Made by a program: the position numbers and the translations under genes. Below are positions 51,430-60,475 of a stretch of 64,000 nucleotides of DNA, piece by piece. Below the pieces are notes generated by a model, which did no database searches, was not told the DNA's origin, and saw only the letters and a program-made list of their open reading frames with translations. Source of the DNA: Bacillota bacterium. Its GTDB lineage: Bacteria > Bacillota > Clostridia > Oscillospirales > Oscillospiraceae. The stretch covers positions 1 to 64,000 of the forward strand of contig JAQXVF010000045.1 of assembly GCA_029224785.1 (NCBI GenBank). The letters are read 5' to 3'. Every line of letters begins with the position of its first letter. The stretch's first letter is position 1.

Positions 51430-52787
51430 AAACCCTTGTCAGCGTGGGCCTGGATGTGGGAACCACCTCCACCCAGATGGTGGTATCCCGGCTTCTGGTG
51501 GAAAACCGGGCCTCTGCCTTTTCCGTTCCGGAGATGGAGATCGGAAGCCGGGAGATCCTGTACGAAAGCCCGGTCTACTTTACTCCGCTGCTGGACGAAA
51601 GCCATATCGACGGACCCGGGCTCCTGGAGCTGGTGCAGCGGGAGTACCGCAGCGCCGGCATTGCCCCGGGGGATGTGGATACCGGCGCGGTGATCATCAC
51701 CGGGGAGACAGCCCGTCGGGAAAATGCCGATGCGGTGCTGCGGCAGCTATCCGGCATGGCGGGAGACTTTGTGGTGGCCACCGCCGGACCGGATCTGGAG
51801 AGTGTGCTGGCAGCCAAAGGCGCCGGTGCCGATGTATGGTCCGAACAAACCGGGGGCTGGGTGCTGCATTTTGACATCGGCGGGGGCACCGCCAACATGG
51901 CGCTGATCCATGAGGGGCAGATCCTGCAGACCGGGTGCCTGAACGTGGGCGGCCGGCTGATCATACTGGGAGAAGACGGCAGAGTTTCCTATGTGTCCCC
52001 CGTTCTTCAGAATCTTACGGACCTGCGGCCCGGAGATCATCCGGAGGAGGAGAAGATCTGGGCGGTGACGGAACTGCTGGTTCATTCTCTGGAAGCCGCA
52101 GCAGGGCTGCGGCCGGATTTTACGATTCCCCGGAGCCTGATCACCAACCGGACGGTGACCCTTCCGGATGCGTCGGTAACGATCTCCTTTTCCGGAGGCG
52201 TGGCGGACTGCATCGAAACACCCCGGAAGAATTGGGAATTCGGGGATATCGGTCCGGCATTGGGATCGGCCATCCGGAAAAGCCGCCTGTGCGCAGGGGA
52301 CTACAGGCTGGGCACTCATACGATCCGGGCTACGGTCATCGGGGCCGGAAGTCACAGCACCACTCTGTCAGGCAGCACGGTGTACTATGAGGGAGTCAAG
52401 CTCCCACAAAAGAATCTTCCCGTTGCCTGTATGGAAGAAGAGGATCTGCGGCGATCATCGGAGGACATTTTTCGGCGGATTCAGAAGGAGATCTCCCAAT
52501 GGGACGAGCCGGTGCTTCTGTTTTTTCCGGGGATGGGAAAGACGGGGTATGATGACGTGGAGCGGCTGGCCCGGGGGATTGCCGGAGCCGGGGAGAGCCT
52601 TGCCGGGGTGGTGCTGGAGCGGGATATGGCCAAATCCCTGGGACACGCCCTCCGTCTTTTACAGCCGGAAAAGACGCTTTTGTGCGTGGATCGGGTGCGC
52701 CTGCATCCGGGGGACTATCTGGATGTGGGAAATCCGGTGGGCGGTGCGCTGCCGGTGGTGGTAAAAACATTGATTTTGTCACGATAA
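51426..52787 (+). CDS. eutA: Ethanolamine ammonia-lyase reactivating factor EutA
   Basis: A 453-residue actin/Hsp70-fold ATPase that exchanges damaged cobalamin out of EutBC. LVSVGLDVGTTSTQMVVSRLLVEN is the phosphate-1 motif, VLHFDIGGGTANMALI the phosphate-2 motif, and VIGAGSHSTTLSGSTVYYEG the adenosine motif. The GTG start overlaps the dehydrogenase stop. It immediately precedes eutBC as in most eut operons. Confidence 0.92.
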   Translation: MKTLVSVGLDVGTTSTQMVVSRLLVENRASAFSVPEMEIGSREILYESPVYFTPLLDESHIDGPGLLELVQREYRSAGIAPGDVDTGAVIITGETARRENADAVLRQLSGMAGDFVVATAGPDLESVLAAKGAGADVWSEQTGGWVLHFDIGGGTANMALIHEGQILQTGCLNVGGRLIILGEDGRVSYVSPVLQNLTDLRPGDHPEEEKIWAVTELLVHSLEAAAGLRPDFTIPRSLITNRTVTLPDASVTISFSGGVADCIETPRKNWEFGDIGPALGSAIRKSRLCAGDYRLGTHTIRATVIGAGSHSTTLSGSTVYYEGVKLPQKNLPVACMEEEDLRRSSEDIFRRIQKEISQWDEPVLLFFPGMGKTGYDDVERLARGIAGAGESLAGVVLERDMAKSLGHALRLLQPEKTLLCVDRVRLHPGDYLDVGNPVGGALPVVVKTLILSR

Positions 52788-52797
52788 GAGGGAAGTT

Positions 52798-54162
52798 ATG
52801 CTGCTGAAAACAACATTATTGGGAAAAACCTACACATTTCGGGATCTCAAAGAGGTGCTGGCAAAGGCCAACGAGGAAAAGACCGGGGATCGGCTGGCAG
52901 GTCTGGCGGCGGAAAACGCCAAGGAACGGGTGGCGGCAAAGGTGGTGCTGTCTGCCGTGAAGCTGGAGGACCTGCGGGAGAATCCTGCGGTGCCCTACGA
53001 ACAGGACGAAGTGACCCGGATCATCCAGGATGATGTGAACGAGCAGGTCTACCGGCACATTCGCCGCTGGACGGTCAGTGATCTGCGGGAGTGGATCCTG
53101 TCGGAGACCACCACCGGGGATGACATCCGAAAACTGAGCCGGGGGCTGACCTCGGAGATGGTGGCGGCGGTGGCCAAGCTCATGGGCAACCTGGATTTGA
53201 TCTATGCCGGGGCAAAAATCCGGGTTACCGCCCACTGCAACACCACCATCGGCCTGCCTGGTACCCTTTCCTGCCGGCTGCAGCCCAATCATACCACCGA
53301 TGACCCGGAGGGGATCACGGCCTCGGTGCTGGAAGGACTCAGCTTCGGCGCCGGGGATGCGGTGATCGGCCTGAACCCGGTGACGGATTCGGCGGAGCAG
53401 GCGGGGAGGATCCTTCGCCGCTTCCGGGAGATTCAGGAAAAGTGGGAGATCCCCACCCAGACCTGCGTGCTGGCCCATGTGACCACCCAGATGAAGGCGG
53501 TGGAACAGGGCGCACCGGCGGACCTGATCTTTCAGTCCATCGCCGGAAGCCAGAAGGGCAACGAGGCTTTTGGCTTTACCGCCCAAACGCTGAAGGATGC
53601 CCGGGATCTTTTGCTGCATCAGGGGACAGCAGAGGGTCCGAATGTGCTGTATTTTGAAACCGGTCAGGGCTCCGAACTGTCCTCCGATGCCCACTTCGGA
53701 ACGGATCAGGTGACTATGGAGGCCAGGTGCTACGGCTTTGCAAAGCACTATTCTCCCTTCCTGGTGAATACGGTTGTGGGGTTTATCGGACCGGAGTATC
53801 TGTATGATGCACGACAGGTCACCCGTGCCGGGTTGGAGGATCACTTCATGGGCAAGCTCACCGGAATCTCTATGGGCTGTGACTGCTGCTACACCAACCA
53901 TATGAAGGCGGACCAGAACGACATCGAAAACCTGGCCACCCTGTTGACGGCGGCAGGCTGCAACTACTTTATGGGCATTCCCCACGGGGACGACATTATG
54001 CTCAATTACCAGACCACCGGCTTCCGGGAGACGGCGGCCTTGCGGGAGATCACGGGCAAGACCGCCATCCCGGAGTTTCAGCGTTGGCTGGAGAAGATGG
54101 GCTTCGTGGAAAACGGACATCTGACGCAGAAGGCCGGCGACGGCTCCAGCCTGATTTTTTAG
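52798..54162 (+). CDS. eutB: Ethanolamine ammonia-lyase, large subunit
   Basis: A 454-residue TIM-barrel subunit of the adenosylcobalamin-dependent lyase that turns ethanolamine into acetaldehyde and ammonia. TYTFRDLKEVLAKANEEKTGDRLAGLAA is the EutB start, and LQPNHTTDDPEGITASVLEGLSFGAGDAVIGLNPVTDS, LYFETGQGSELSSDAHFG and KLTGISMGCDCCYTNHMKADQND are catalytic-core segments. Length is standard. A GAGGGAAG site lies before the ATG, and eutC follows after 8 bases. Confidence 0.97.
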   Translation: MLLKTTLLGKTYTFRDLKEVLAKANEEKTGDRLAGLAAENAKERVAAKVVLSAVKLEDLRENPAVPYEQDEVTRIIQDDVNEQVYRHIRRWTVSDLREWILSETTTGDDIRKLSRGLTSEMVAAVAKLMGNLDLIYAGAKIRVTAHCNTTIGLPGTLSCRLQPNHTTDDPEGITASVLEGLSFGAGDAVIGLNPVTDSAEQAGRILRRFREIQEKWEIPTQTCVLAHVTTQMKAVEQGAPADLIFQSIAGSQKGNEAFGFTAQTLKDARDLLLHQGTAEGPNVLYFETGQGSELSSDAHFGTDQVTMEARCYGFAKHYSPFLVNTVVGFIGPEYLYDARQVTRAGLEDHFMGKLTGISMGCDCCYTNHMKADQNDIENLATLLTAAGCNYFMGIPHGDDIMLNYQTTGFRETAALREITGKTAIPEFQRWLEKMGFVENGHLTQKAGDGSSLIF

Positions 54163-54170
54163 GAGGCAAT

Positions 54171-55067
54171 ATGAACAAAGAGGAATTAAAGGCCATGGTG
54201 GCGGAGCTGCTGGGGCAGATGGAGCCTCAGGTCAAAGGCGGTGATTACCGCCCTACGGCGCCCCAGCCGGAGCAGAAAGAGGGCTGCAGCCAGGCCTTTG
54301 TGCCGGATGTGACGCAGATTGACCTGCGGAAGCTATACCTGACAGAGAACCCGGAAAACGGGCAGGAATTTCGGAAGCTGAAGAGCCGGACCCCTGCCCG
54401 GCTGGGCTGCGGAAAGGCCGGTGCCCGGTACAAGACGCTGACGATGCTGCGCTTCCGGGCAGATCATGCGGCTGCCCAGGATGCGGTATTCTCCCAGGTG
54501 CCGGAGGATTTTCCGGAGAAAAACGGGATGATAGCGATTCAGACCTGCTGCGAGGACAAGGAGCAGTACCTGACCCGGCCGGATCTGGGCAGGATCCTGT
54601 CCGAAAAGACGGCGGCTGCCCTGAAAGCAGCCATTCCCACGGCACCCCGGGTGCAGATCGTGGTTGGGGACGGCCTTTCCTCCGCCGCCATCACCGCCAA
54701 TGCGGTGGACTGCATGAAAGCCCTGCAGGCAGGATTGCGGTCCAAGGGCATCGAAACCGGAAAACCCATCTTCGTGCGGTATTGCCGGGTAGGAGCGGGA
54801 GATGCCATCTCCGATGTGATCGGCTGTGAGGTGGTGTGTATGCTGGTGGGGGAGCGGCCCGGCCTGGTAACGGACAAGAGTATGTCCGCCTATATCACCT
54901 ACAAGGCCCACCGGGGGATCCCGGAGTCCGCCCGGACGGTGATCTCCAACATCCACGATCAGGGCACTCCTGCAGTGGAGGCGGGGGCCTTTGCCGCTGA
55001 CCTGATTGAGACCATCCTGCAGCGCCGAACCTCCGGCGTGGCCCTGCAGTCGGAGGCAGGAGCATGA
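54171..55067 (+). CDS. eutC: Ethanolamine ammonia-lyase, small subunit
   Basis: A 298-residue cobalamin-binding subunit. An N-terminal amphipathic helix (NKEELKAMVAELLGQ) followed by a Pro-rich linker looks like an encapsulation peptide that targets the lyase into the shell. The conserved core includes TPARLGCGKAGARYKT, VGDGLSSAAITAN, FVRYCRVGAGDAISDVIGCEVVCMLVGERPGL and SMSAYITYKAH. AGGAGG precedes the ATG; the stop overlaps eutL as ATGA. Confidence 0.96.
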   Translation: MNKEELKAMVAELLGQMEPQVKGGDYRPTAPQPEQKEGCSQAFVPDVTQIDLRKLYLTENPENGQEFRKLKSRTPARLGCGKAGARYKTLTMLRFRADHAAAQDAVFSQVPEDFPEKNGMIAIQTCCEDKEQYLTRPDLGRILSEKTAAALKAAIPTAPRVQIVVGDGLSSAAITANAVDCMKALQAGLRSKGIETGKPIFVRYCRVGAGDAISDVIGCEVVCMLVGERPGLVTDKSMSAYITYKAHRGIPESARTVISNIHDQGTPAVEAGAFAADLIETILQRRTSGVALQSEAGA

Positions 55068-55702
55068 TCCCGGTTCGGGTGTTGGCGGTAAGGTATCTTG
55101 CCAACGCGGAGGAGCTGGGAAAGGCACTGGGTGCGCCGGCGGGATACCCTGCCCTGGGAATGCTGACCACGGACTGCGACGATGCCACCTATATCGCCCT
55201 GGATGAGGCGACCAAGGCTGCCGAGGTGACGGTATGCTACGGCAGGAGCTTTTATGCCGGTGCCGCAAACGCCTCCACACCCAATGCCGGGGAAGTGATC
55301 GGGATTCTGGCGGGGAAAACCCCCGGGGCAGTCCGCAGCGGCATGGAGGCGGCACTGGGAGCCCTGAAGCGGGTAGGCTTTTCCCAAGCAGGAGAGGTTC
55401 CCTATCTGGCCCACACGGTCAGCAGCGCAGGAAGTTATTTGTCCGCGGAGGCGGGAGTGCCGGAGGGATCGGCCCTTGCCTATCTGATTGCCCCGCCGCT
55501 GGAGGCCATGTATGCCATGGATGCGGCACTGAAGGCAGCGGACGTCAAGTTATGTAAACTATATGAGCCGCCCAGCCAGACAAACTTCGGCGGCGGGCTG
55601 GTCAGCGGCAGCCAATCGGCCTGCGACGCAGCCTGCAGGGCATTTGCGGATGCGGTGGCGGAGGTGGCTCAGAATCCAAGGGGGAATGACAGTGGAACTT
55701 GA
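55064..55702 (+). CDS. eutL: Microcompartment shell protein EutL (tandem BMC, trimer)
   Basis: A 212-residue tandem-BMC shell protein. It reads VRVLAVRYLANAEELGKALGAP... TTDCDDATYIALDEATKAAEVTVCYGRSFYAGAANASTPNAGEVIGILAG in the first half and HTVSSAGSYLSAEAGVPEGSALAYLIAPPLEAMYAMDAALKAADVKL in the second, which matches EutL. EutL trimers form gated pores, with ethanolamine as a known ligand in homologues. It overlaps eutC by 4 bases and eutE by 17. Confidence 0.95.
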   Translation: MIPVRVLAVRYLANAEELGKALGAPAGYPALGMLTTDCDDATYIALDEATKAAEVTVCYGRSFYAGAANASTPNAGEVIGILAGKTPGAVRSGMEAALGALKRVGFSQAGEVPYLAHTVSSAGSYLSAEAGVPEGSALAYLIAPPLEAMYAMDAALKAADVKLCKLYEPPSQTNFGGGLVSGSQSACDAACRAFADAVAEVAQNPRGNDSGT

Positions 55703-57116
55703 TCGGGATCTGCAGGCGCGGCAGGAGGCAAGGTGCCTAAGCCGCAGGGCAAAGGAGGCCCAGAGGCGGCTTGCCTCGTTTTCTCAGGAGCAGATCGACG
55801 GGATCTGCACCGCCATAGCAAAGGCTTTTTCGGAGAAGGCGGAATGGCTGGCAAGGATGGCGGTGGAAGAGACCGGATTCGGCAATGCGGCAGACAAAAC
55901 GGAGAAAAACCTGTTTGCATCCGAGACGGTGCTTCATCGGATCCTGCCCATGAAAACGGCAGGCGTATTAAAGCGGGACACATCGCAGAAGCTATGGGAG
56001 ATCGGTGTGCCCATGGGCGTGGTGGCCGGCATCGTACCCAGCACGAACCCCACCTCCACAGTGTGCTACAAGGCGCTGATCTGCCTGAAGGCAGGGTGCA
56101 CCGTGGTGTTTTCGCCTCACCCAAAGGCGGCAAAATGCACCCTGGAGGCGGCGAAGATCGTGGCCCGGGCGGCTGAGGCGGCAGGTGCTCCGGAGGGCAG
56201 CGTAGGTTGTCTCTCCATCCCCTCCATGGCAGGCTGCCAGGAGCTGATGGCGGCACCGGAGGTCAATCTGATCCTGGCTACCGGCGGACCGGGCATGGTG
56301 AAGGCGGCCTATTCCTCCGGAAAGCCTGCCATCGGCGTGGGAGCGGGCAACGGGCCGGCCTATATCCACAGGTCGGCGGATGTGAACCATGCCCTTTCCT
56401 GCATTCTTCAATCCAAAACCTTTGACAACGGTACGGTGTGTGCCTCGGAGCAGAGCATGATCGTGGAACGGTGCATGGAGGAGAAGGTTCGAAAGGCCGC
56501 TTCCGCCATGGGATTCTACTTCATGGATTCCTCCCAGGCGGGAATGCTGGCAAAGCTGCTGTTCAAGCCCACCGGGGGCCTGAATCCGGAGATCGTGGGA
56601 AAAACCGCCGGACAGCTTGCCCGGATGGCCGGATTTACCGTGCCGGAAGGGACGAAGATCCTGGTAGCCCGGGAGCAGGAAGCCGGTCCCACCCGGCCCT
56701 ATTCCATGGAAAAACTCTGCCCGGTGCTGGCGTTTTTTGTGATGGAAAATGAGGATGCGGTGCTGGACAAGGCAGTGGAGGTGCTGACCCATGAGGGCAG
56801 CGGTCATACCTTCAGCTTTCATGGAACGGACGAGCAGGCCATCACCCGGTTTGCCATGGCGATTCCGGTATCCCGGTTTCTGGTGAACACTCCCTCTGCC
56901 CTGGGCGGCATCGGGAAGACCACCGGGCTGTTCCCGGCCCTGACCCTGGGCTGCGGGGCCGTGGGCGGCAGCAGCTCGTCCAATAACATCTCCCCCATGG
57001 ATCTGATCAACATCCGCCGGGTGGCCTGGGGAACGGAGACACCGGAAACCGCTGCGGTGATCTCCGATGACCTGGTGGAAAGACTTACGGAACAGATTTT
57101 GAAGCGGCTGAACTGA
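55686..57116 (+). CDS. eutE: CoA-acylating acetaldehyde dehydrogenase EutE
   Basis: A 476-residue ALDH-superfamily enzyme making acetyl-CoA and NADH from acetaldehyde. The N-terminal helical stretch (about 1-45, [21 protein letters not shown]) is where encapsulation peptides lie. [25 protein letters not shown] is the nucleotide/CoA region and [10 protein letters not shown] holds the nucleophilic Cys near residue 252. [29 protein letters not shown] is the typical EutE end. Start is ATG 55686; GTG 55692 is a fair alternative, since GGGGG stands only one base before the ATG. Confidence 0.95.
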   Translation: MTVELDRDLQARQEARCLSRRAKEAQRRLASFSQEQIDGICTAIAKAFSEKAEWLARMAVEETGFGNAADKTEKNLFASETVLHRILPMKTAGVLKRDTSQKLWEIGVPMGVVAGIVPSTNPTSTVCYKALICLKAGCTVVFSPHPKAAKCTLEAAKIVARAAEAAGAPEGSVGCLSIPSMAGCQELMAAPEVNLILATGGPGMVKAAYSSGKPAIGVGAGNGPAYIHRSADVNHALSCILQSKTFDNGTVCASEQSMIVERCMEEKVRKAASAMGFYFMDSSQAGMLAKLLFKPTGGLNPEIVGKTAGQLARMAGFTVPEGTKILVAREQEAGPTRPYSMEKLCPVLAFFVMENEDAVLDKAVEVLTHEGSGHTFSFHGTDEQAITRFAMAIPVSRFLVNTPSALGGIGKTTGLFPALTLGCGAVGGSSSSNNISPMDLINIRRVAWGTETPETAAVISDDLVERLTEQILKRLN

Positions 57117-57129
57117 GAAAGGATGGATC

Positions 57130-57426
57130 ATGATGGACACAAATGCTTTGGGAATGATTGAGACCAAGGGTCTGGTCGGGGCAATTGAAGCGGCAGATGC
57201 CATGGTAAAGTCTGCCAATGTGCAGCTCATCGGCAAGGAGCAGGTGGGCGGCGGCCTGGTCACCGTACTGGTACGGGGAGATGTGGGCGCCGTAAAGGCG
57301 GCAACGGATGCCGGCGCCGCGGCGGCGGAAAAGGTGGGGGAGCTGATCTCTGTCCATGTCATTGCCAGACCCCACAGCGAGGTGGACGCGATCCTGCCCC
57401 ATAAGGGCGGCGCCCAGCAGGTCTGA
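57130..57426 (+). CDS. eutM: Microcompartment shell protein EutM (BMC hexamer)
   Basis: A 98-residue single-BMC-domain protein: [85 protein letters not shown] in pieces, the canonical EutM/PduA sequence. Hexamers tile the facets of the shell. ATG 57133 is an equally possible start. AAAGGATGG precedes it. It is the only single-domain BMC shell gene in the locus. Confidence 0.97.
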   Translation: MMDTNALGMIETKGLVGAIEAADAMVKSANVQLIGKEQVGGGLVTVLVRGDVGAVKAATDAGAAAAEKVGELISVHVIARPHSEVDAILPHKGGAQQV

Positions 57427-58118
57427 TGCTGCACACACTGGAGACCGTCAGAAGCACGGTACGGAACCGGGATGGAAAACGGGTGTTTTTTCTCCCCAAG
57501 GGGGACATCCTGACCAGCGAGGCCAGAGATTTTCTGACGGCGGAGCATATCGAGATCCGGGAGGGAAGGGGGGAGATCCCTTCCTACACCCGGATCGACG
57601 GGGGTGTTCTTGCGGAAAAACCGGAAAATCTGACACACCTGCGAGGGAATGTGCTGGTTCCCAAGACCCACCCCCGGATCGTGCTGCGGGGGCGGATGGA
57701 TACGCTGGAGGCCTCGCTGCTGGTGGCTCAGAAGAACAGTCCGGCCCCCTTTGCCGGGGAACTGGGGGAGCTTCTGGATTTTGCAAGGCACCTGATCCGC
57801 TATGAGGTGATGGAGGAGCCGGTACCTCAGAAGCCGCTTCTGGGGTTGACCTCCCAGCAGCAGCGGGAGCACAGCCATCATCCGGAACGGTATTATGGCC
57901 AGGGGCACTTCATGCCCTCGGCGGAGGATAGTCAGGCGTTGCTTTCTGTAAATCTTGCCAGGTGTATGGCAAGACAGGCGGAGCTTGCAGCCGTAGAGGC
58001 CTTCACAGATCGGGACGGTCTTCTCCTTCGGGCAGATCTGGTGGAGGCGCTGAACCGTCTGAGCAGCCTTCTGTGGATCCTTATGATCCGCATGAAGGCG
58101 GAAAGCGGAAAGAGGTGA
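57426..58118 (+). CDS. eutT: Ethanolamine-type cobalamin adenosyltransferase (EutT)
   Basis: A 230-residue ATP:cob(I)alamin adenosyltransferase of the EutT/PduO-helical superfamily. The N-terminal part includes VFFLPKGDILTSEARDFLTAEHIEI; the adenosyltransferase core includes HPRIVLRGRMDTLEASLLVAQ near residue 84-103 and a helical C-terminus. HSHHPERYYGQGHFMPSAED may be a His-rich metal loop in place of the Cys cluster of enterobacterial EutT. It makes the adenosylcobalamin used by EutBC. Its ATG shares a base with the eutM stop (TGATG). Confidence 0.88.
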   Translation: MLHTLETVRSTVRNRDGKRVFFLPKGDILTSEARDFLTAEHIEIREGRGEIPSYTRIDGGVLAEKPENLTHLRGNVLVPKTHPRIVLRGRMDTLEASLLVAQKNSPAPFAGELGELLDFARHLIRYEVMEEPVPQKPLLGLTSQQQREHSHHPERYYGQGHFMPSAEDSQALLSVNLARCMARQAELAAVEAFTDRDGLLLRADLVEALNRLSSLLWILMIRMKAESGKR

Positions 58119-58125
58119 CGGAAAA

Positions 58126-58725
58126 ATGGATCTGGATCAGCTTGCGGAGAAGATCCTCCGAAGCGGATTCGTGGAAATCGAGGCGTCGGGACGGCATGTG
58201 CACCTGACCAAAGAGCAGAGTATGACCCTGTTCGGCCATCTTCTGACGCCGGAAAAGCCCCTGTCCCAGCCGGGGCAGTTTGTGGCCAGGGAGCGGGTTC
58301 GGGTGTTGGGGCCCCGGGGCCGGTTTGACAACGTGGCGGTGCTTGGCCCGGAGCGTTCGGAAGCGCAGGTGGAGGTGTCCCGGACCGATGCCGTGACTCT
58401 GGGACTGGATCCCCCGCTGAAGCAGTCCGGGGACACCGCCGGAAGCCCCGGCGCGGTGCTGGAGACGGAGCGGGGCTCCGTGGTACTGGATCACGGGGTC
58501 ATCGTTGCCATGCGGCATATCCACCTGACGCCTGCGGATGCGGAGCGTTTTCATGTGAAAGACGGAGATCAGGTGGCTCTGCAGACCACCGGCCCCCGGG
58601 GACTGGTGTTTTCCCACACGGTGATCCGGGTGTCGGAGAAGTTTGCTCCACGGGCCCACCTGGATTATGACGAGGCCAACGCCTGCGGCTTCCGAAAAGG
58701 AGATTTCGGGAGGATCCTGACATGA
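58126..58725 (+). CDS. pduL: PduL-type phosphate acetyl/propanoyltransferase
   Basis: A 199-residue phosphotransacylase of the PduL fold, unrelated to Pta. Two beta-barrel halves carry the zinc-binding motifs ASGRHVHLTKEQ near residue 25 and VAMRHIHLTPADAERFHVKDGD near 126. It converts acetyl-CoA to acetyl phosphate and releases CoA inside the compartment; it takes the place of EutD (Pta-like). The N-terminal helix MDLDQLAEKILRSG could target it into the shell. Its stop overlaps the next gene as ATGA. Confidence 0.93.
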   Translation: MDLDQLAEKILRSGFVEIEASGRHVHLTKEQSMTLFGHLLTPEKPLSQPGQFVARERVRVLGPRGRFDNVAVLGPERSEAQVEVSRTDAVTLGLDPPLKQSGDTAGSPGAVLETERGSVVLDHGVIVAMRHIHLTPADAERFHVKDGDQVALQTTGPRGLVFSHTVIRVSEKFAPRAHLDYDEANACGFRKGDFGRILT

Positions 58726-59120
58726 AGCGGGCGCTGCTGCTGGGGCATCCGCCGGATCTGCCGGATCCGTGGGAATATGTGAAGGAAGCTCCCTACGAGG
58801 GAGTGGTCATTGGCTCGCTGACCCTGGGGCAGCTTCTGTGCTTCCGGGAGGAAGCAGTGCTGGAGGCACTGGCGGAAGGGAAACCCGTGATCCTCTACAC
58901 GCCCGGTCTTCCGACAGGCGGGAAGAACCGAAGTCTTTGCTGTGCTGTGGCTTCGGCCCAGCGGCAGCTCAAGAATTGGGGGATCCTGTTTACCGACGGC
59001 GCCAGAAAGAATCTGGTCACCGCGGAACAGGCCCGGCATCTGGCGGAAACCGGCATGGCTCCTCCGCCGGGGGCGGTGCTGACACCCCTTGCCAGGGAAA
59101 TATTGGAGGGATTGCATTGA
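58722..59120 (+). CDS. Eut-locus protein of unknown function
   Basis: A 132-residue soluble protein reading KRALLLGHPPDLPDPWEYVKEAPYEGVVIGSLTLGQLLCFREEAVLEALAEGKPVILYTPGLP, then a C-terminal half with KNWGILFTDGARKNLVTAEQARHL and LTPLAREI. The alternating strand-helix pattern with GHPP and VILYTPG suggests a Rossmann-like or flavodoxin-like fold. I believe small unknown proteins occur at this place, between the phosphotransacylase and eutN, in Clostridia eut loci, but could not name a characterised family. Overlaps both neighbours by 4 bases, so it is made with the compartment proteins. It may be a CoA, cobalamin or metabolite-handling factor; that is inference. Confidence 0.7.
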   Translation: MKRALLLGHPPDLPDPWEYVKEAPYEGVVIGSLTLGQLLCFREEAVLEALAEGKPVILYTPGLPTGGKNRSLCCAVASAQRQLKNWGILFTDGARKNLVTAEQARHLAETGMAPPPGAVLTPLAREILEGLH

Positions 59121-59365
59121 AAATCGGAAAAGTGGTGGGATCCGTGTGGGCCACCCGGAAGGCAGGCTGCCTGGCAGGACAGACCTTCCTGGTGATCCGC
59201 ACCGGAACGGAGCAGCTTGTGGCTGCGGATCAGGTGGGTGCGGGAAACGGAGACAGCGTGCTGCTGGCTATGGGCACCGTGGCATCCCGATACTGCATGG
59301 ATGCCCCCATTGATGCCGCCGTGGTTGCCATTATCGACGAGGGTCAGAGCCATGTCTGCCCATGA
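59117..59365 (+). CDS. eutN: Microcompartment vertex protein EutN (CcmL family)
   Basis: An 82-residue pentameric shell protein closing the vertices: MKIGKVVGSVWATRKAGCLAGQTFLVI and VAADQVGAGNGDSVLLAMGTVASRYC are diagnostic. It begins with TTG at 59117 inside the preceding stop (TTGA) behind GGAGGG. It is needed, with EutM and EutL, for a sealed shell. It overlaps eutH by 14 bases. Confidence 0.93.
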   Translation: MKIGKVVGSVWATRKAGCLAGQTFLVIRTGTEQLVAADQVGAGNGDSVLLAMGTVASRYCMDAPIDAAVVAIIDEGQSHVCP

Positions 59366-60437
59366 AATCCTCATCGGCATTATGGCCGTGTTTGCCGTCA
59401 TCGGCGGGCTGGACCGGATTTTCGGAAACCGGCTGGGATTCGGTCAGGAATTTGAAAACGGCATCCTGGCCATGGGCTCTCTGGCACTGGCCATGGTGGG
59501 AATCATCGCCCTGTCGCCGGTGCTGGCAGCCATTCTGCGGCCGGTGATCGTGCCGGTCTATCGTTTCCTGGGGGCAGATCCTGCCATGTTCGCCGGTACC
59601 ATCCTGGCCTGCGATATGGGCGGCGGCTCCCTGGCTATGGAGCTGACGCCCAACCGGGATGCGGCCCTGCTGGGGGGTGTCATCACCGGCTCTATGCTGG
59701 GCGCCACCGTGGTCTTTACCATTCCGGTGGCAATGGGCATTCTGAATCCGGAGGATCGCCCGGCTCTGGCAAAGGGGATCCTGTGCGGGGTGGTGACCAT
59801 CCCGGTTGGCGTACTGGTGGGAGGACTTACCATGGGGATGGCGTTGCTTCCGGTGCTGCGGAACCTGATCCCCATTGGGCTGATGGCGGTACTCATTGCC
59901 CTGGGGCTCTGGCGGGCGGAAAGGGCCATGATTCTCGCCTTTTCCGCCTTCGGAAAAGGGGTGGTTGCTGTGATTACCGTGGGACTGGCTGCCACCATTG
60001 TGGAAAATCTCACGGGATTTGTGGTAATTCCCGGCCTTGCACCCATTTCGGAAGGCTTTGAAACCGTAGGCTCCATTGCCATTGTGCTGGCAGGCGCCTT
60101 TCCGCTGGTGTTGGCGGCGACGAAACTGCTGCGCAAGCCCCTGAGCCTGGCAGGGCGTGCCCTGGGAATCAATGAGACTGCCGCCGCCGGCCTGGTAGCC
60201 AGCCTTGCCAATTCCATCGCCACCTTTGGTATGGTGAAGGATATGGACAGCCGGGGAAAGGTGGTCAACATTGCCTTTGCGGTGTCGGCGGCGTTTGTGT
60301 TCGGAGATCACCTGGGCTTTACCGCCGGGTTTTCTCCGGAGATCCTGCCGGCGGTGATTCTGGGAAAGCTGGCAGGGGGAATCAGCGCCGTGGCGCTGGC
60401 CCTGCTGCTGACGAGAAAATCACCGAATAAGGGTTGA
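59352..60437 (+). CDS. eutH: Ethanolamine transporter EutH
   Basis: A 361-residue polytopic protein with about ten to eleven hydrophobic segments. ALDRIFGNRLGFGQEFENGILAMG-like sequence opens it, and ACDMGGGSLAMELTPN, FEDRPAL-like NPEDRPALAKGI and FGDHLGFTAG are EutH motifs. It takes ethanolamine across the membrane, mattering most at low pH or low substrate in homologues. It is the last gene of the locus. Its stop codon lies inside the -35 element of the next promoter. Confidence 0.94.
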   Translation: MSAHEILIGIMAVFAVIGGLDRIFGNRLGFGQEFENGILAMGSLALAMVGIIALSPVLAAILRPVIVPVYRFLGADPAMFAGTILACDMGGGSLAMELTPNRDAALLGGVITGSMLGATVVFTIPVAMGILNPEDRPALAKGILCGVVTIPVGVLVGGLTMGMALLPVLRNLIPIGLMAVLIALGLWRAERAMILAFSAFGKGVVAVITVGLAATIVENLTGFVVIPGLAPISEGFETVGSIAIVLAGAFPLVLAATKLLRKPLSLAGRALGINETAAAGLVASLANSIATFGMVKDMDSRGKVVNIAFAVSAAFVFGDHLGFTAGFSPEILPAVILGKLAGGISAVALALLLTRKSPNKG

Positions 60438-60463
60438 CAAAGGCTGGCTTTTGCGGCTATAAT
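60434..60463 (+). promoter_or_regulatory. metS T-box promoter
   Basis: TTGACA at 60434-60439 overlapping the eutH stop, 18-base spacer, TATAAT at 60458-60463. Confidence 0.8.
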
Positions 60464-60475
60464 AGCACTCAACAG

